Made by a program: the position numbers and the translations under genes | Shown here: one piece after another, positions 45,726-54,508 of the stretch | Layout: each line of letters begins with the position of its first letter | How positions within the stretch are numbered: the first letter of the stretch is position 1 | NCBI RefSeq assembly: GCF_015477765.1 | Contig: NZ_JADLQQ010000003.1 | Span: 310,001 to 374,000 of the forward strand | Reading direction: 5' to 3' | Source of the DNA: Nocardia transvalensis | GTDB lineage: Bacteria > Actinomycetota > Actinomycetes > Mycobacteriales > Mycobacteriaceae | Length of the DNA: 64,000 nucleotides | Notes under the pieces: model-generated | What the model was told of the DNA's origin: nothing | The model's input: only the letters and a program-made list of their open reading frames with translations | Database searches by the model: none

Positions 45726-46909
45726 GCACAGCGCGGCTGAAGGCAGGGCTGGAGATTTCGGCCAGGGTGGCCGAGCGGGGGCTCGACGTCGAGCTGACGG
45801 TCGCACCCGGTGAGGTGCTGGCCGTGCTCGGGCCCAACGGGGCGGGCAAGTCGACCCTGTTGGAGATCGTCGCGGGATTGCTCCGCCCGGACGACGGGTG
45901 GGTGCGTTCGGGCGGTCGCACGCTCACCCATGTCGCGCGGGGCGTGGCCGTACCGCCACATCGGCGCGGCGTCTCGATGCTGGCGCAGGATCCGCTGTTG
46001 TTCCCGCATCTGTCGGTGGCGGCGAATGTGGCGTTCGGACCGCGGAGTCGAGGCGTGCGCGGTCGTCACGCGGCTGCCGTTGCGGACCAGTGGTTGCGGG
46101 CGGTGGATGCGGTCGCGCTGGCCGATCGCCGGCCCGCCGAACTGTCGGGCGGGCAGGCGCAGCGGGTGGCGTTGGCCCGCGCCTTGGCTGTCGAACCGGA
46201 GGTGGTGCTGCTGGACGAGCCGATGGCCGCCCTCGACGTGGCGACGGCACCGGCGATGCGAACCCTGCTGCGCCGGGTACTGCGAGCACCGGATCGAAAC
46301 CCCCCCGGCCCCAGCGCCATTCTCATCACCCACGACATCGTCGACGCCCTCACCCTGGCCGACCGAGTGATAGTCCTGGAATCGGGCCACATCGTGGAAC
46401 AGGGCCCGGTGGCCGCGGTCCTGTCCCGCCCCCGCAGTACCTTCTCCGCCCGCATCGCCGGAGTAAACCTGCTGATCGGCACCTCCGTCGCCCCCGTCCC
46501 GTCGCCCCACCCATCCCCCGAAACCAGCAATGACATAGAGCAACCGGCGGCAACCGGATGCCCCCCGATGGTTATGGGGGCCGTGCGGTGCGGGGGCGAT
46601 GTGGTGCACGGGCGATGTGAGGGGGATTGGGTGGAGGGGGTGCGGGCGGCTGCGGTCTTTTCGCCCGCTGCTGTCGCGGTGTATCGGGATCACCCGGTGG
46701 GGAGTCCACGCAATGTGTTTCGTGTGCGGATCGCTGAACTTACCGACCGCGGTGGGGTGATTCGGGTGCAAGGGGTGGATCGGGCGGACGGTGCGTCGGG
46801 GGTGGTGGCGGATCTGACTGCCGCGGCGGTGGCCGAACTCGGGTTGGCGGCGGGGATGGATGTGTACTTCTCGGTGAAGGCCACCGAGGTGCAGGTGTAT
46901 CCCTGCTGA
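45722..46909 (+). CDS. modC: Molybdate ABC transporter ATPase ModC
   Basis: A 395-residue ATPase. Walker A is GPNGAGKST, the signature [15 protein letters not shown], Walker B VVLLDEP and the switch His in LITHD. After about residue 255 a proline-rich linker leads to a C-terminal TOBE domain (residues about 320-395, [22 protein letters not shown], and the end [16 protein letters not shown]) that senses intracellular molybdate. It overlaps modB by four bases. Codon use turns more GTG/GGG-rich in the linker, which looks weakly constrained. Confidence 0.92.
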   Translation: MSTARLKAGLEISARVAERGLDVELTVAPGEVLAVLGPNGAGKSTLLEIVAGLLRPDDGWVRSGGRTLTHVARGVAVPPHRRGVSMLAQDPLLFPHLSVAANVAFGPRSRGVRGRHAAAVADQWLRAVDAVALADRRPAELSGGQAQRVALARALAVEPEVVLLDEPMAALDVATAPAMRTLLRRVLRAPDRNPPGPSAILITHDIVDALTLADRVIVLESGHIVEQGPVAAVLSRPRSTFSARIAGVNLLIGTSVAPVPSPHPSPETSNDIEQPAATGCPPMVMGAVRCGGDVVHGRCEGDWVEGVRAAAVFSPAAVAVYRDHPVGSPRNVFRVRIAELTDRGGVIRVQGVDRADGASGVVADLTAAAVAELGLAAGMDVYFSVKATEVQVYPC

Positions 46910-46952
46910 CAACGAGGAGGAACCTGGCCGGCGGCGGCTGCGTCGAATCGGT

Positions 46953-47234
46953 ATGGCCATCGAGTACGTCTTCGGTATCGGGGACGGGAGTACCTGCACC
47001 TGGTCGTCGCCTGGGGATCTGGACCTGTCGGGGCGCGGCACGAACGATGCGGTCGGACTCGATTTCGACGGGGACTGGCTGGCCGACGACGCCCTGTGGG
47101 ATTGCGACGGCGACGGCACCGCCGACGTGGCCGCGCTCGACCTCGACGACGACGGGATCCTCGACCACTACTTCACCGATCCCCACGGCCTGGGCGTGTG
47201 GAACGCGCCGCTGGGGGAACCGGTCAGCGAGTGA
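46953..47234 (+). CDS. Small acidic protein with DxDxDG repeats
   Basis: A 93-residue, strongly acidic protein. Three consecutive calcium-loop-like repeats are visible: LDFDGDWLADD, WDCDGDGTADVA and LDLDDDGILDHY, similar to EF-hand, dockerin or thrombospondin type 3 loops. No signal peptide is seen. The function is unknown; calcium or other divalent metal binding is suggested by the repeats. The stop overlaps the convergent MFS gene by 11 bases. Confidence 0.72.
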   Translation: MAIEYVFGIGDGSTCTWSSPGDLDLSGRGTNDAVGLDFDGDWLADDALWDCDGDGTADVAALDLDDDGILDHYFTDPHGLGVWNAPLGEPVSE

Positions 47235-48552
47235 CGATGCGGCGCCGGGTGTTGGCCGCGACGGCCATGATCCCCAGTCCGTAGATTCCGGCACCGGCGA
47301 GCACCACCGGCAGCGAGCGGCCGTCGATGGGAATCACCATCGCCGTCGCCGCGATCGCCAGCACGAAGGTGATGTTGAAGACGGTGTCCTGCAGGGCGAA
47401 CACCTGACCGCGCCGGGAATCGTCGATATCGATCTGCATGGTGGCGTCACCGGTCAGCTTGATGGTCTGCCCGGCCAATCCGATCAGGAAGGCACCGATC
47501 AGCAACAGGTGATGGGCGCGTCGCTCGGCCTCGCCGGTCGCCACGGTGATCGGCGAGACCAGCACCAACTGCACCGCGATCGCGGTCAGCAGACCCACGA
47601 CCACCGTGCGCGGCCGCCCCAGCCGCGGAATCAGCAGCGGTGCGACGACGGCCGCGGCCAGCATTCCGGATGCGACCGCCGTGATCGCCACCCCGAATCC
47701 GATCAGCCCGCTGCTCAGCGACACACCGTCGGCCGGACCGCGCCGCAACACCAGCACCATCAGCAGGGTATTGGCGCCGAAGACGATGCGATGCACCCCG
47801 ATACCGATCATGGCGGTGGTGCATTCCCGCGAGGCCCACACCGCGCGGGCACCCGTGCGCAGGCCGGAGAGGATGGCACGCAGCGAACTCACCGCCGACG
47901 CCTCACCCGGCTCCGGCCCGAGCCGCCGGGCGGCGAACCGTGTCGCGGCCAGCGCCCCGATCACCGATCCGGAGGCACTGGCGGCCACCGCCACGGCCGA
48001 GGCGAGATCGCCGGATCCGATCGCGCCGATGATGGCCACCGCGATCGCGGCACCCGCCCCGGCACATCCGGAGGCCACCGTCGCCAGCACCGAATTCATC
48101 GGCACCAGCCATGCCTGCTTCAGCACCCGCGGCAGCGACGCCGACACCCCGGCCAGCACGAATCGGCTGATCCCGACGACGGCCAACGCCAGCAACAGCA
48201 GCGGGGTGTCCTCGATCCCGCCCAGCAGCCCCGCGGCGGTCGTCGCGATGAGCACCGCGCGCAGCAGATTGGCGACCAGGAGTACGGTCCGCCGGTCCCA
48301 GCGGTCCAGCAGCGCCCCGGCATACGGGCCGATCACCGAGTACGGCAACAACAGCACGGTGAACCCGCCCGCGATGGCGAGCGGGTCGGTGGCCCGTTCG
48401 GGATTGAACAGAATCGCGCCCGAGAGCGCGGCCTGGAACATGCCGTCGCCGAATTGACCGGCGAACCGCACCAGCGCCAGCCGCAGCAGGTCCGGGCTGC
48501 GCACGACGGCCACCAGGGCCGCGCGCCGGGTGGCGCGCCCTCCGTGGGCCAT
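47224..48552 (-). CDS. MFS transporter
   Basis: A 442-residue membrane protein with about 12 hydrophobic segments. The MFS loop 2-3 motif appears as GPYAGALLDRWDRRTVLLVANLLRA. It has the arrangement of MFS_3-type exporters (macrolide or siderophore efflux), but the substrate cannot be read. One base separates its start from the upstream nudix gene's stop, so they form a two-gene operon. Confidence 0.85.
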   Translation of the reverse strand: MAHGGRATRRAALVAVVRSPDLLRLALVRFAGQFGDGMFQAALSGAILFNPERATDPLAIAGGFTVLLLPYSVIGPYAGALLDRWDRRTVLLVANLLRAVLIATTAAGLLGGIEDTPLLLLALAVVGISRFVLAGVSASLPRVLKQAWLVPMNSVLATVASGCAGAGAAIAVAIIGAIGSGDLASAVAVAASASGSVIGALAATRFAARRLGPEPGEASAVSSLRAILSGLRTGARAVWASRECTTAMIGIGVHRIVFGANTLLMVLVLRRGPADGVSLSSGLIGFGVAITAVASGMLAAAVVAPLLIPRLGRPRTVVVGLLTAIAVQLVLVSPITVATGEAERRAHHLLLIGAFLIGLAGQTIKLTGDATMQIDIDDSRRGQVFALQDTVFNITFVLAIAATAMVIPIDGRSLPVVLAGAGIYGLGIMAVAANTRRRIVTR

Positions 48553-48553
48553 A

Positions 48554-49024
48554 TCAGTGCTCTGACTTCGCGGTCACCAGCGCGTATACCGTCTCCCGCA
48601 TATCGGGCGCCATGGGCAGCTCCGCCAGCGTCTCGGCGTCTATCCAGCGGAACTCGTCGTGCTCCCCCGGCGCCAGCGAGACCTCACCCGGCTCCACCTC
48701 CACGATGAAACTGTATTTGCGCACCCGCGACTTGGTGCGGGTGGCGTAGTCGAAGCCGCCCACCACGTCGAGGATGCGCCGCACCCGCAGTCCCGTCTCC
48801 TCGAACAGCTCCCGCTCGACGCAGTCGGCGAACGACTCACCGGATTCCACACCGCCGCCGGGAAGTTCGTACAGGCCGCCGCCCCAGTCCTCGGCGACAC
48901 GCCGCACCACCAGCAGTTTACGGTTTCGGAACACGGCGACGCCCACCACGAAGTGATCGATACCCTCGCTGCCCGCCTGCTGCCGGAGTTTACGCTCGAT
49001 GCCCGCGAGCACTTCGGGTCGCAT
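48554..49024 (-). CDS. Nudix hydrolase
   Basis: A 156-residue protein with the nudix box GGVESGESFADCVERELFEETGL at residues 57-79, all catalytic residues present. It starts FVVGVAVFRNRKLLVVRRVA and is followed by the MFS gene. The substrate is unknown; linkage to an exporter could mean detoxification of a modified nucleotide or simply operon chance. Divergent from the pirin gene across 275 bases with no other feature seen. Confidence 0.88.
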   Translation of the reverse strand: MRPEVLAGIERKLRQQAGSEGIDHFVVGVAVFRNRKLLVVRRVAEDWGGGLYELPGGGVESGESFADCVERELFEETGLRVRRILDVVGGFDYATRTKSRVRKYSFIVEVEPGEVSLAPGEHDEFRWIDAETLAELPMAPDMRETVYALVTAKSEH

Positions 49025-49299
49025 CAGCGGTTCACCTCCGATTTCGGTTGCGGCACATCATGTTACGGTCGGCGCGTCCGCGCGGCGTGTCGCGCCGTAC
49101 GCGGGCGGGTCCGAGTCGAGCGCCGAGCATTTGCCACCGTCGCTCGGGCGACCCGGAGCCCATCGCGGGCGCGACCGCGGTCACCGCGCCCGGAGTCGGT
49201 ATCGCTCCACGCTAGAATTTACTAGGAATTCAGGGTGTGGTGCGGGAAGGACTCCTACCCTGAAAGGTGATCGGTGCTCGCCCCGAGAGGAGGACCACG

Positions 49300-50085
49300 G
49301 TGTCCACACTCACGACACCTCACATCGATGTTCATCGTGGCGGCGACCGCATGAAAACCCGTGTGGCGTGGCTGGATTCGAAGCATTCGTTCTCGTTCGG
49401 CGAGCACTACGATCCCGAAAACACCCATCACGGCCTGTTGCTCGTGAATAACGAGGACATTGTCTCTCCCGGTCAGGGTTTCGACACCCATCCCCATCGC
49501 GATATGGAGATTGTCACCTGGGTGCTGAGCGGTTCGCTGGTACATCAGGATTCGCTGGGGCACAGCGGTGTCATCTATCCCGGCCTGGCCCAGCGGATGA
49601 GTGCGGGCACCGGAATTCTGCACTCGGAAAAGAACGATTCCTGGCGTTTGACGCCGGAACAGGGCGGTACTACCGAACACACCGAGCCGGTGCATTTCGT
49701 GCAGATGTGGGTGGTCCCCGACGAGCCCGGCCTGACCCCGGGCTATCAGCAGCTCGAGGTCGACGACGAATTGGCCGGTGGCGGGCTGATCACGGTGGCC
49801 TCGGGCCTGCCGCGCTATCGCGACCGGACCGCGATCACCATCAACAGCAGCCACTCCGCCCTGCACGTGGCCCGGATGCCGGGCGCGGGCGCGCCGGTGG
49901 AACTGCCCGAGGCGCTCTTCCTGCACCTGTTCGTCGCCCGCGGCGAGGTCGAGATGGAAGGGGTGGGAACCCTGTACGAGGGCGATGCCGTCCGGCTGAC
50001 CCGCAGCGGCGGCCAGCGGATCCGGGCCGAACTGCCCTCGGAAATTTTGGTGTGGGAGATGCACGCACGGCTCGGCGCGCAATAA
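49300..50085 (+). CDS. Pirin family protein
   Basis: A 261-residue bicupin; GTG 49300 follows GAGAGGAGGA. The N-terminal cupin shows FSFGEHYDPENTHHGLLLVNNEDIV, then GFDTHPHRDMEIVTWVLSG with the metal-binding His pair, and GTGILHSEKND with the further His and Glu. The late region has LFLHLFVARGEVEME. Related YhhW/YhaK proteins bind iron or another metal and some oxidise quercetin. No operon partner is evident. Confidence 0.9.
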   Translation: MSTLTTPHIDVHRGGDRMKTRVAWLDSKHSFSFGEHYDPENTHHGLLLVNNEDIVSPGQGFDTHPHRDMEIVTWVLSGSLVHQDSLGHSGVIYPGLAQRMSAGTGILHSEKNDSWRLTPEQGGTTEHTEPVHFVQMWVVPDEPGLTPGYQQLEVDDELAGGGLITVASGLPRYRDRTAITINSSHSALHVARMPGAGAPVELPEALFLHLFVARGEVEMEGVGTLYEGDAVRLTRSGGQRIRAELPSEILVWEMHARLGAQ

Positions 50086-50142
50086 CATTCACAAGCGTAC
50101 CGAACCCGGCATATCGACCCCGGGGCGAACGAGAGGACAGCC

Positions 50143-50634
50143 ATGACGGAGAACCCGCCTCCCGGCCAGTATCCCCCGCCCGGTCAGTACCCACCCCCGC
50201 CGCCGGGTGCATACCCGCCCCCGCCCGGCGAGCCGCAGTGGCAGCAGCCCAAGGGCAAGGGCCTGGCCATCACCGCTCTGGTGCTGGGCATCCTCGCGCT
50301 GCTGAGCTTCTGGACGATCATCGGCGGCATCCTCTTGGGCCTGGCGGGCTTGGTCTTCGGCATCATCGCCACGGTCAAGGTCCGCAAGGGCACGGCCGGC
50401 GGCGGCGGAATGGCGATCGCCGGTCTGGTGCTGAGCGTGGTCGGTCTGATCGCCTCGATCGTGATCACGGTGATCGGCGTGAACATCTTCGTCAACAGCG
50501 GTGGCAAGGATTTCGTCGACTGCGTGAACAAGGCGGGCGGCGACCAGGCGAAGATCGATCAGTGCGAGCGGGACTGGAACCAGAGGCTCGACAACAACGG
50601 CACTGTCACCGTCAGCCCCGGCGCGACGGGCTAG
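50143..50634 (+). CDS. DUF4190 small membrane protein
   Basis: A 163-residue protein with a proline/tyrosine-rich N-terminus made of PPPGQYPPPGQYPPPPPG-type repeats, two membrane helices (ITALVLGILALLSFWTIIGG and MAIAGLVLSVVGLIASIVIT) separated by GLVFGIIATVKVRKG, and an outer part with two cysteines (DCVNKAG and DQCERDW). This is the DUF4190 layout common in actinobacteria. GAGAGGACAG lies upstream of ATG. The function is unknown. Confidence 0.85.
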   Translation: MTENPPPGQYPPPGQYPPPPPGAYPPPPGEPQWQQPKGKGLAITALVLGILALLSFWTIIGGILLGLAGLVFGIIATVKVRKGTAGGGGMAIAGLVLSVVGLIASIVITVIGVNIFVNSGGKDFVDCVNKAGGDQAKIDQCERDWNQRLDNNGTVTVSPGATG

Positions 50635-51106
50635 GACGGTTCGACCGGACCGATCGACAGGCCCGGGTGACGGTGACGACCTCACCGAACTCGGGCCGGA
50701 AGTCGCCCTCGGGCGAATCGATCCACACCCGGTAGCCGGTGCGTTCGTCGGCCGGTGACGGCAGCACGATCCGGGTGCCCGGCAGGGCGAGCGTGGCCCC
50801 CAGCTGGATCAGCTCCGCGACCACCGTCATGTCCTGCAGCGCCTGGTCGGGGTGGCCGGTGAGGAAGGTCCATCGGGACGAGCGAGGATGCCCGATGATC
50901 GGACCGCGCCGCCCGACGGCCGCCAGGTGGTCGCGGACGCGCCCGCCCAGCGCGGTGGGCATGGTCACCGCGCCTACCGGCCCGACCTCCAACATGATCC
51001 GGCCGAGCCTGGGCTCGACGACGCCGTAGAGTGCGTTCTCCTTGCGATATCGGCGGCAGCGTTCGAGCGCCTCCTGGGTGGCGGCGTACGACGCCGCAGT
51101 ATCCAT
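50612..51106 (-). CDS. Protein of unknown function divergent from the XRE/DUF5753 regulator
   Basis: A 164-residue protein starting at ATG 51106. It has YAATQEALERCRRYRKENALYGVVEPRLGRIMLEVGPVGAVTMP, then LGGRVRDHLAAVGRRGPII and GHPRSSRWTFLTG. The family is not recognised with certainty; similar actinobacterial proteins accompany DUF397-type regulators. The start is seven bases after a predicted -10 element, so a leaderless mRNA is likely. Its 3' end overlaps the DUF4190 gene by 23 bases, tail to tail. Confidence 0.7.
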   Translation of the reverse strand: MDTAASYAATQEALERCRRYRKENALYGVVEPRLGRIMLEVGPVGAVTMPTALGGRVRDHLAAVGRRGPIIGHPRSSRWTFLTGHPDQALQDMTVVAELIQLGATLALPGTRIVLPSPADERTGYRVWIDSPEGDFRPEFGEVVTVTRACRSVRSNRPSPSRRG

Positions 51107-51183
51107 GTCCAGACCGTATCGCCGGGCAATCAGGATGACAATAGTCACACGCCGGGGAATGTCGCGGGGTAGCATGACGGTGC
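51107..51183. promoter_or_regulatory. Overlapping divergent promoters of the XRE/DUF5753 locus
   Basis: Leftward: TTGTCA (51141-51136), 17-base spacer, TACGGT (51118-51113), then ATG at 51106. Rightward: TAGCAT (51170-51175), then ATG at 51184; its -35 is weak. Both genes would be made from leaderless mRNAs in a 77-base gap, so the regulator probably controls both. Confidence 0.5.
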
Positions 51184-52035
51184 ATGGCACCTCTGTCGCC
51201 GACGGTCGCCCGCTGGGAATTGGTTCTGCGCCTGCGTGAATTGCGCGAGCAACGGGGCTTCGATTCGGCGACGTTCGCCAAACGGGTGGGCTTCACTCCG
51301 GCCAATTGGTCGCATGTGGAGAAGGGCCGCCGGGTGCTCACTCTCAACAGCATCGGGCCGGTTCTGGACCTGCTGGATGTTCCCGACGAGGAACGCGCGG
51401 AACTGCTGGGTCTGCTCTCGGCGAGCAAGGAGCGCGGTTGGTGGGCCGCATCGTCGGCCCTGATCGGGCCGGAATTGCAGCGGTACTACGGGATGGAGTA
51501 CGGGGCGGAGAGTATTCGCAGCTACGACAGCCTCGTCATCCCCGGCCTGCTGCAGACCGAGGATTATGCGCGGGCGCTGATCAGCGCGGACGTGATGATC
51601 CGGCCGGTGCAGGTGGAACAGTTGGTAGCGGTGCGGATGCGACGCCAAGCCCGGTTGCGCGGTCCGGATCGGGTGGATTTCACCGCGGTGGTGGGCGAGG
51701 CCACGCTGCTGCAGCAGATCGGCGGGCCGAAGGTGTTGCGCGGACAGCTGGAATATCTGGCCGATCTGATCGAGGAACTCGACACGGTGGAGGTGCGGGT
51801 GATCCCCTTCACCGCCTCCGCGGGCGCAATACTCGGTGGTGCGAGCTTCCACCTGCTGGATTTCGCCACCCAGAACCTGCCGACCTTCGCCTGGGTCGAG
51901 AGCGCGGTCTTCGGGGGCGCGGTCGACAATTCGGAGCAGGTTCGCGATCTGGCATTCGCGTATGTGCGTGCACTCGACCAATCCCTCAGTCGCACTGAAT
52001 CATTGGCGCTGATCCGCAAGTACGCCCGCGTGTAA
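51184..52035 (+). CDS. XRE-family regulator with DUF5753 domain
   Basis: A 283-residue protein. The N-terminal XRE domain has LVLRLRELREQRGFDSATFAKRVGFTPANWSHVEKGRR. The DUF5753 effector domain begins near LQRYYGMEYGAESIRSYDSLVIPGLLQTEDYARALI, the family hallmark. Such proteins pair with DUF397 partners, encoded nine bases downstream here, and act in development, antibiotic control or as toxin-antitoxin-like modules in streptomycetes. It faces the gene at 50612-51106, a likely target. Confidence 0.9.
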   Translation: MAPLSPTVARWELVLRLRELREQRGFDSATFAKRVGFTPANWSHVEKGRRVLTLNSIGPVLDLLDVPDEERAELLGLLSASKERGWWAASSALIGPELQRYYGMEYGAESIRSYDSLVIPGLLQTEDYARALISADVMIRPVQVEQLVAVRMRRQARLRGPDRVDFTAVVGEATLLQQIGGPKVLRGQLEYLADLIEELDTVEVRVIPFTASAGAILGGASFHLLDFATQNLPTFAWVESAVFGGAVDNSEQVRDLAFAYVRALDQSLSRTESLALIRKYARV

Positions 52036-52044
52036 AATCTGCCC

Positions 52045-52425
52045 ATGCCAACCACCGCCAGATACCGGCCGGAGGTTACCGGCTGGTTCACGTCGACCCG
52101 CACCAACAACGGCAACCAATGTGTCGAGGTCCGGTTCGACGGCGATGCGGTGCTCATCCGTGACAGCAAGTTCCGTCGCAACCCGGCTCACCGCCCCGAA
52201 GACGAGCCCGTCATCACCGTCACCGCGAACGAATGGATGTCCTTCCTCGCTGCCGTGCTGGACGGCGCCGTAGCGTCTACCCCGCTCACGGCGTACACCT
52301 CGACCGACGGCAGCACGATCCTGCAGCACAACGATGTGATGCTCACCTACACCCCCGCCGAATGGGCGGCCTTCCTCGCCGGTGCTCGCGACGGCGAGTT
52401 CGACCGCATGCTGTTGCCCGCATAG
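52045..52425 (+). CDS. DUF397 protein, partner of the XRE/DUF5753 regulator
   Basis: A 126-residue protein with one full DUF397 domain (WFTSTRTNNGNQCVEVRFDG, then VLIRDSKFRRNP and VTANEWMSFLAAVLDGA) and a second, shorter half (LTAYTSTDGSTILQHNDVML, then YTPAEWAAFLAGARDGEFD). This tandem arrangement is unusual; most are 60-90 residues with one domain. DUF397 proteins are thought to act on or be controlled by the adjacent DUF5753 regulator. Confidence 0.85.
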   Translation: MPTTARYRPEVTGWFTSTRTNNGNQCVEVRFDGDAVLIRDSKFRRNPAHRPEDEPVITVTANEWMSFLAAVLDGAVASTPLTAYTSTDGSTILQHNDVMLTYTPAEWAAFLAGARDGEFDRMLLPA

Positions 52426-52524
52426 CACCTCCTCCCCTCCCGCGCCCCGAGGCCTGCCGCCCCGGGGCCGGTTCGCCGACCGGCATCTGCCCAGCATGTC
52501 GAATCCGTCGGCATACTGGACAGC

Positions 52525-54507
52525 GTGACTTCCGATGTGACGACTCCCTCCGGTATCGAACTGACCTATCGTGACGACGCCGTGCGGGTGCAGGACGACC
52601 TGTTCGCGCACGTCAACGGCAAATGGTTGGACAGTTACGAGATACCGGCGGACCGTGCGGTCGACGGTGCCTTCCGGAAGCTGTACGACCAGGCGGAGCT
52701 GGACGTCAAGACGATCATCCAGGAGGCCGCGGCCGCCGATGCGGCACCGGGGAGCGACGAGCGCAAGATCGGCGATCTGTACGCCAGCTTCATGGACGAG
52801 GCGGCCGTGGAGGCCGCGGGGCTCGCCCCGATCGCGGAGGAATTGGCGGCGGTGCGGGCGGTGCGCGACCGCGGCGAGTTCGCGGCGCTGCTGGGGCGGC
52901 TGCAGCGCGTCGGCATCGGCGGGGCGCTCGCGGTCTACGTCGACACCGACGACAAGAATTCCCAGCGGTATCTGGTGAACGCCACCCAGTCCGGTATCGG
53001 CCTGCCCGACGAATCCTATTACCGCAGCGAGGATTACGCCGAAGTCCGCGACAAGTACGTCGAACATATGCGCCGGATGTTCGCGCTGGCCGATATCGAC
53101 TACGACCCGCAGCGGGTGTTCGAGCTCGAGCGCAAGCTGGCGGCCGGGCACTGGGATGTGGTGCGCCGCCGGGATGCCGAATTGAGCTACAACCTCACCA
53201 CTTTCGCCGAGCTGGCCGAGCAGAATCCCGAATTCGATTGGACCGCCTGGACCTCCGCCCTCGCCGACGGCGTGGAGCGGGCGGGTGCGGAACTGTTCGC
53301 CGAAATCGTGGTCCGGCAGCCGGATTACGTGCGGACCTTCGCGCAGGTGTGGGCGTCGGAATCGCTCGAGGACTGGCAGGCCTGGGCCACCTGGCGGGTA
53401 CTGCGTTCGCGCGCACCGTATCTGACCGCCGCGCTGGTCGAGGAGCATTTCGACTTCTACGGCCGCACCCTCACCGGTGCGCAGGAGAATCGGGAGCGCT
53501 GGAAGCGCGGTGTGTCGCTGGTGCAGGATCTGCTCGGCGAGGCGGTCGGCAAACTGTATGTGGCGCGGCATTTCCCGCCCGCGGCCAAGGAGCGGATGCA
53601 GCAGCTGGTGGCCAATCTGACCGAGGCCTACCGCCGCAACATCAGTGATCTGGACTGGATGGGCCCCCAGACCCGGCAGGCCGCGCTGGCGAAGCTGGAG
53701 AAGTTCACGCCGAAGATCGGCTATCCCGACACCTGGCGCGACTACTCGGCGGTCGAGATCGACCGGGGAGATCTGGTCGGCAACTATCGCCGCGGCTATG
53801 CCGCCGAGCACGATCGGGACCTGCGCAAACTGGGCGGCCCGGTCGATCGCGGCGAATGGTTCATGACCCCGCAGACGGTCAACGCCTACTACAACCCGGG
53901 GATGAACGAGATCGTATTTCCCGCGGCCATTCTGCAGCCGCCGTTCTTCGATATGAATGCCGACGACGCGGCCAACTACGGCGGCATCGGCGCGGTGATC
54001 GGCCACGAGATCGGCCACGGCTTCGACGATCAGGGCGCCAAGTACGACGGCGACGGCAATATGGTCGACTGGTGGACCGATTCCGATCGCGCCGAATTCG
54101 GTAAGCGCACCAAGGCCCTGATCGAGCAGTACAACCAGTTCTCGCCGAAGGATCTGCCCGACAACCACACGGTGAACGGCGAATTCACCATCGGTGAGAA
54201 CATCGGCGACCTCGGCGGGCTCTCGATCGCGCTGGAGGCCTACAAGATCGCCCTCGACGGCGCCGAACCGCCGGTGATCGACGGCCTCACCGGCCTGCAG
54301 CGGGTGTTCTTCGGCTGGGCGCAGGTCTGGCGCACCAAGGCCCGCAAGGAGGAGGCCATCCGCCGCCTGGCCGTCGACCCGCACTCCCCGCCGGAATTTC
54401 GCTGCAACGGCGTGGTCCGCAACCTGGACACCTTCCACGAGGCCTTCGGTGTCGAGCCGGGCGATGGGCTGTACCTGGATCCCTCGGAGCGGGTGCGGAT
54501 CTGGTGA
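52525..54507 (+). CDS. M13 family zinc metallopeptidase
   Basis: A 660-residue neprilysin-like peptidase from GTG 52525. The zinc motif HEIGH lies near residue 493 in VIGHEIGHGFDDQGAKYDG, the third ligand Glu near 558 in ENIGDLGGLSIAL, and NAYYNPGMNEIVFPA holds the substrate-binding NAYY. No signal peptide is seen, as in M. tuberculosis Zmp1 (Rv0198c). Mycobacterial Zmp1 acts on host inflammasome signalling; here a general oligopeptidase role is equally possible. Its stop is separated by one base from the stop of the convergent ugpC gene. Confidence 0.93.
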   Translation: MTSDVTTPSGIELTYRDDAVRVQDDLFAHVNGKWLDSYEIPADRAVDGAFRKLYDQAELDVKTIIQEAAAADAAPGSDERKIGDLYASFMDEAAVEAAGLAPIAEELAAVRAVRDRGEFAALLGRLQRVGIGGALAVYVDTDDKNSQRYLVNATQSGIGLPDESYYRSEDYAEVRDKYVEHMRRMFALADIDYDPQRVFELERKLAAGHWDVVRRRDAELSYNLTTFAELAEQNPEFDWTAWTSALADGVERAGAELFAEIVVRQPDYVRTFAQVWASESLEDWQAWATWRVLRSRAPYLTAALVEEHFDFYGRTLTGAQENRERWKRGVSLVQDLLGEAVGKLYVARHFPPAAKERMQQLVANLTEAYRRNISDLDWMGPQTRQAALAKLEKFTPKIGYPDTWRDYSAVEIDRGDLVGNYRRGYAAEHDRDLRKLGGPVDRGEWFMTPQTVNAYYNPGMNEIVFPAAILQPPFFDMNADDAANYGGIGAVIGHEIGHGFDDQGAKYDGDGNMVDWWTDSDRAEFGKRTKALIEQYNQFSPKDLPDNHTVNGEFTIGENIGDLGGLSIALEAYKIALDGAEPPVIDGLTGLQRVFFGWAQVWRTKARKEEAIRRLAVDPHSPPEFRCNGVVRNLDTFHEAFGVEPGDGLYLDPSERVRIW

Positions 54508-54508
54508 C

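Noticed and set aside
52467..52484. Short hairpin GCCGGT/ACCGGC after the DUF397 gene
   Set aside because: Only six base pairs in very GC-rich sequence; expected by chance.
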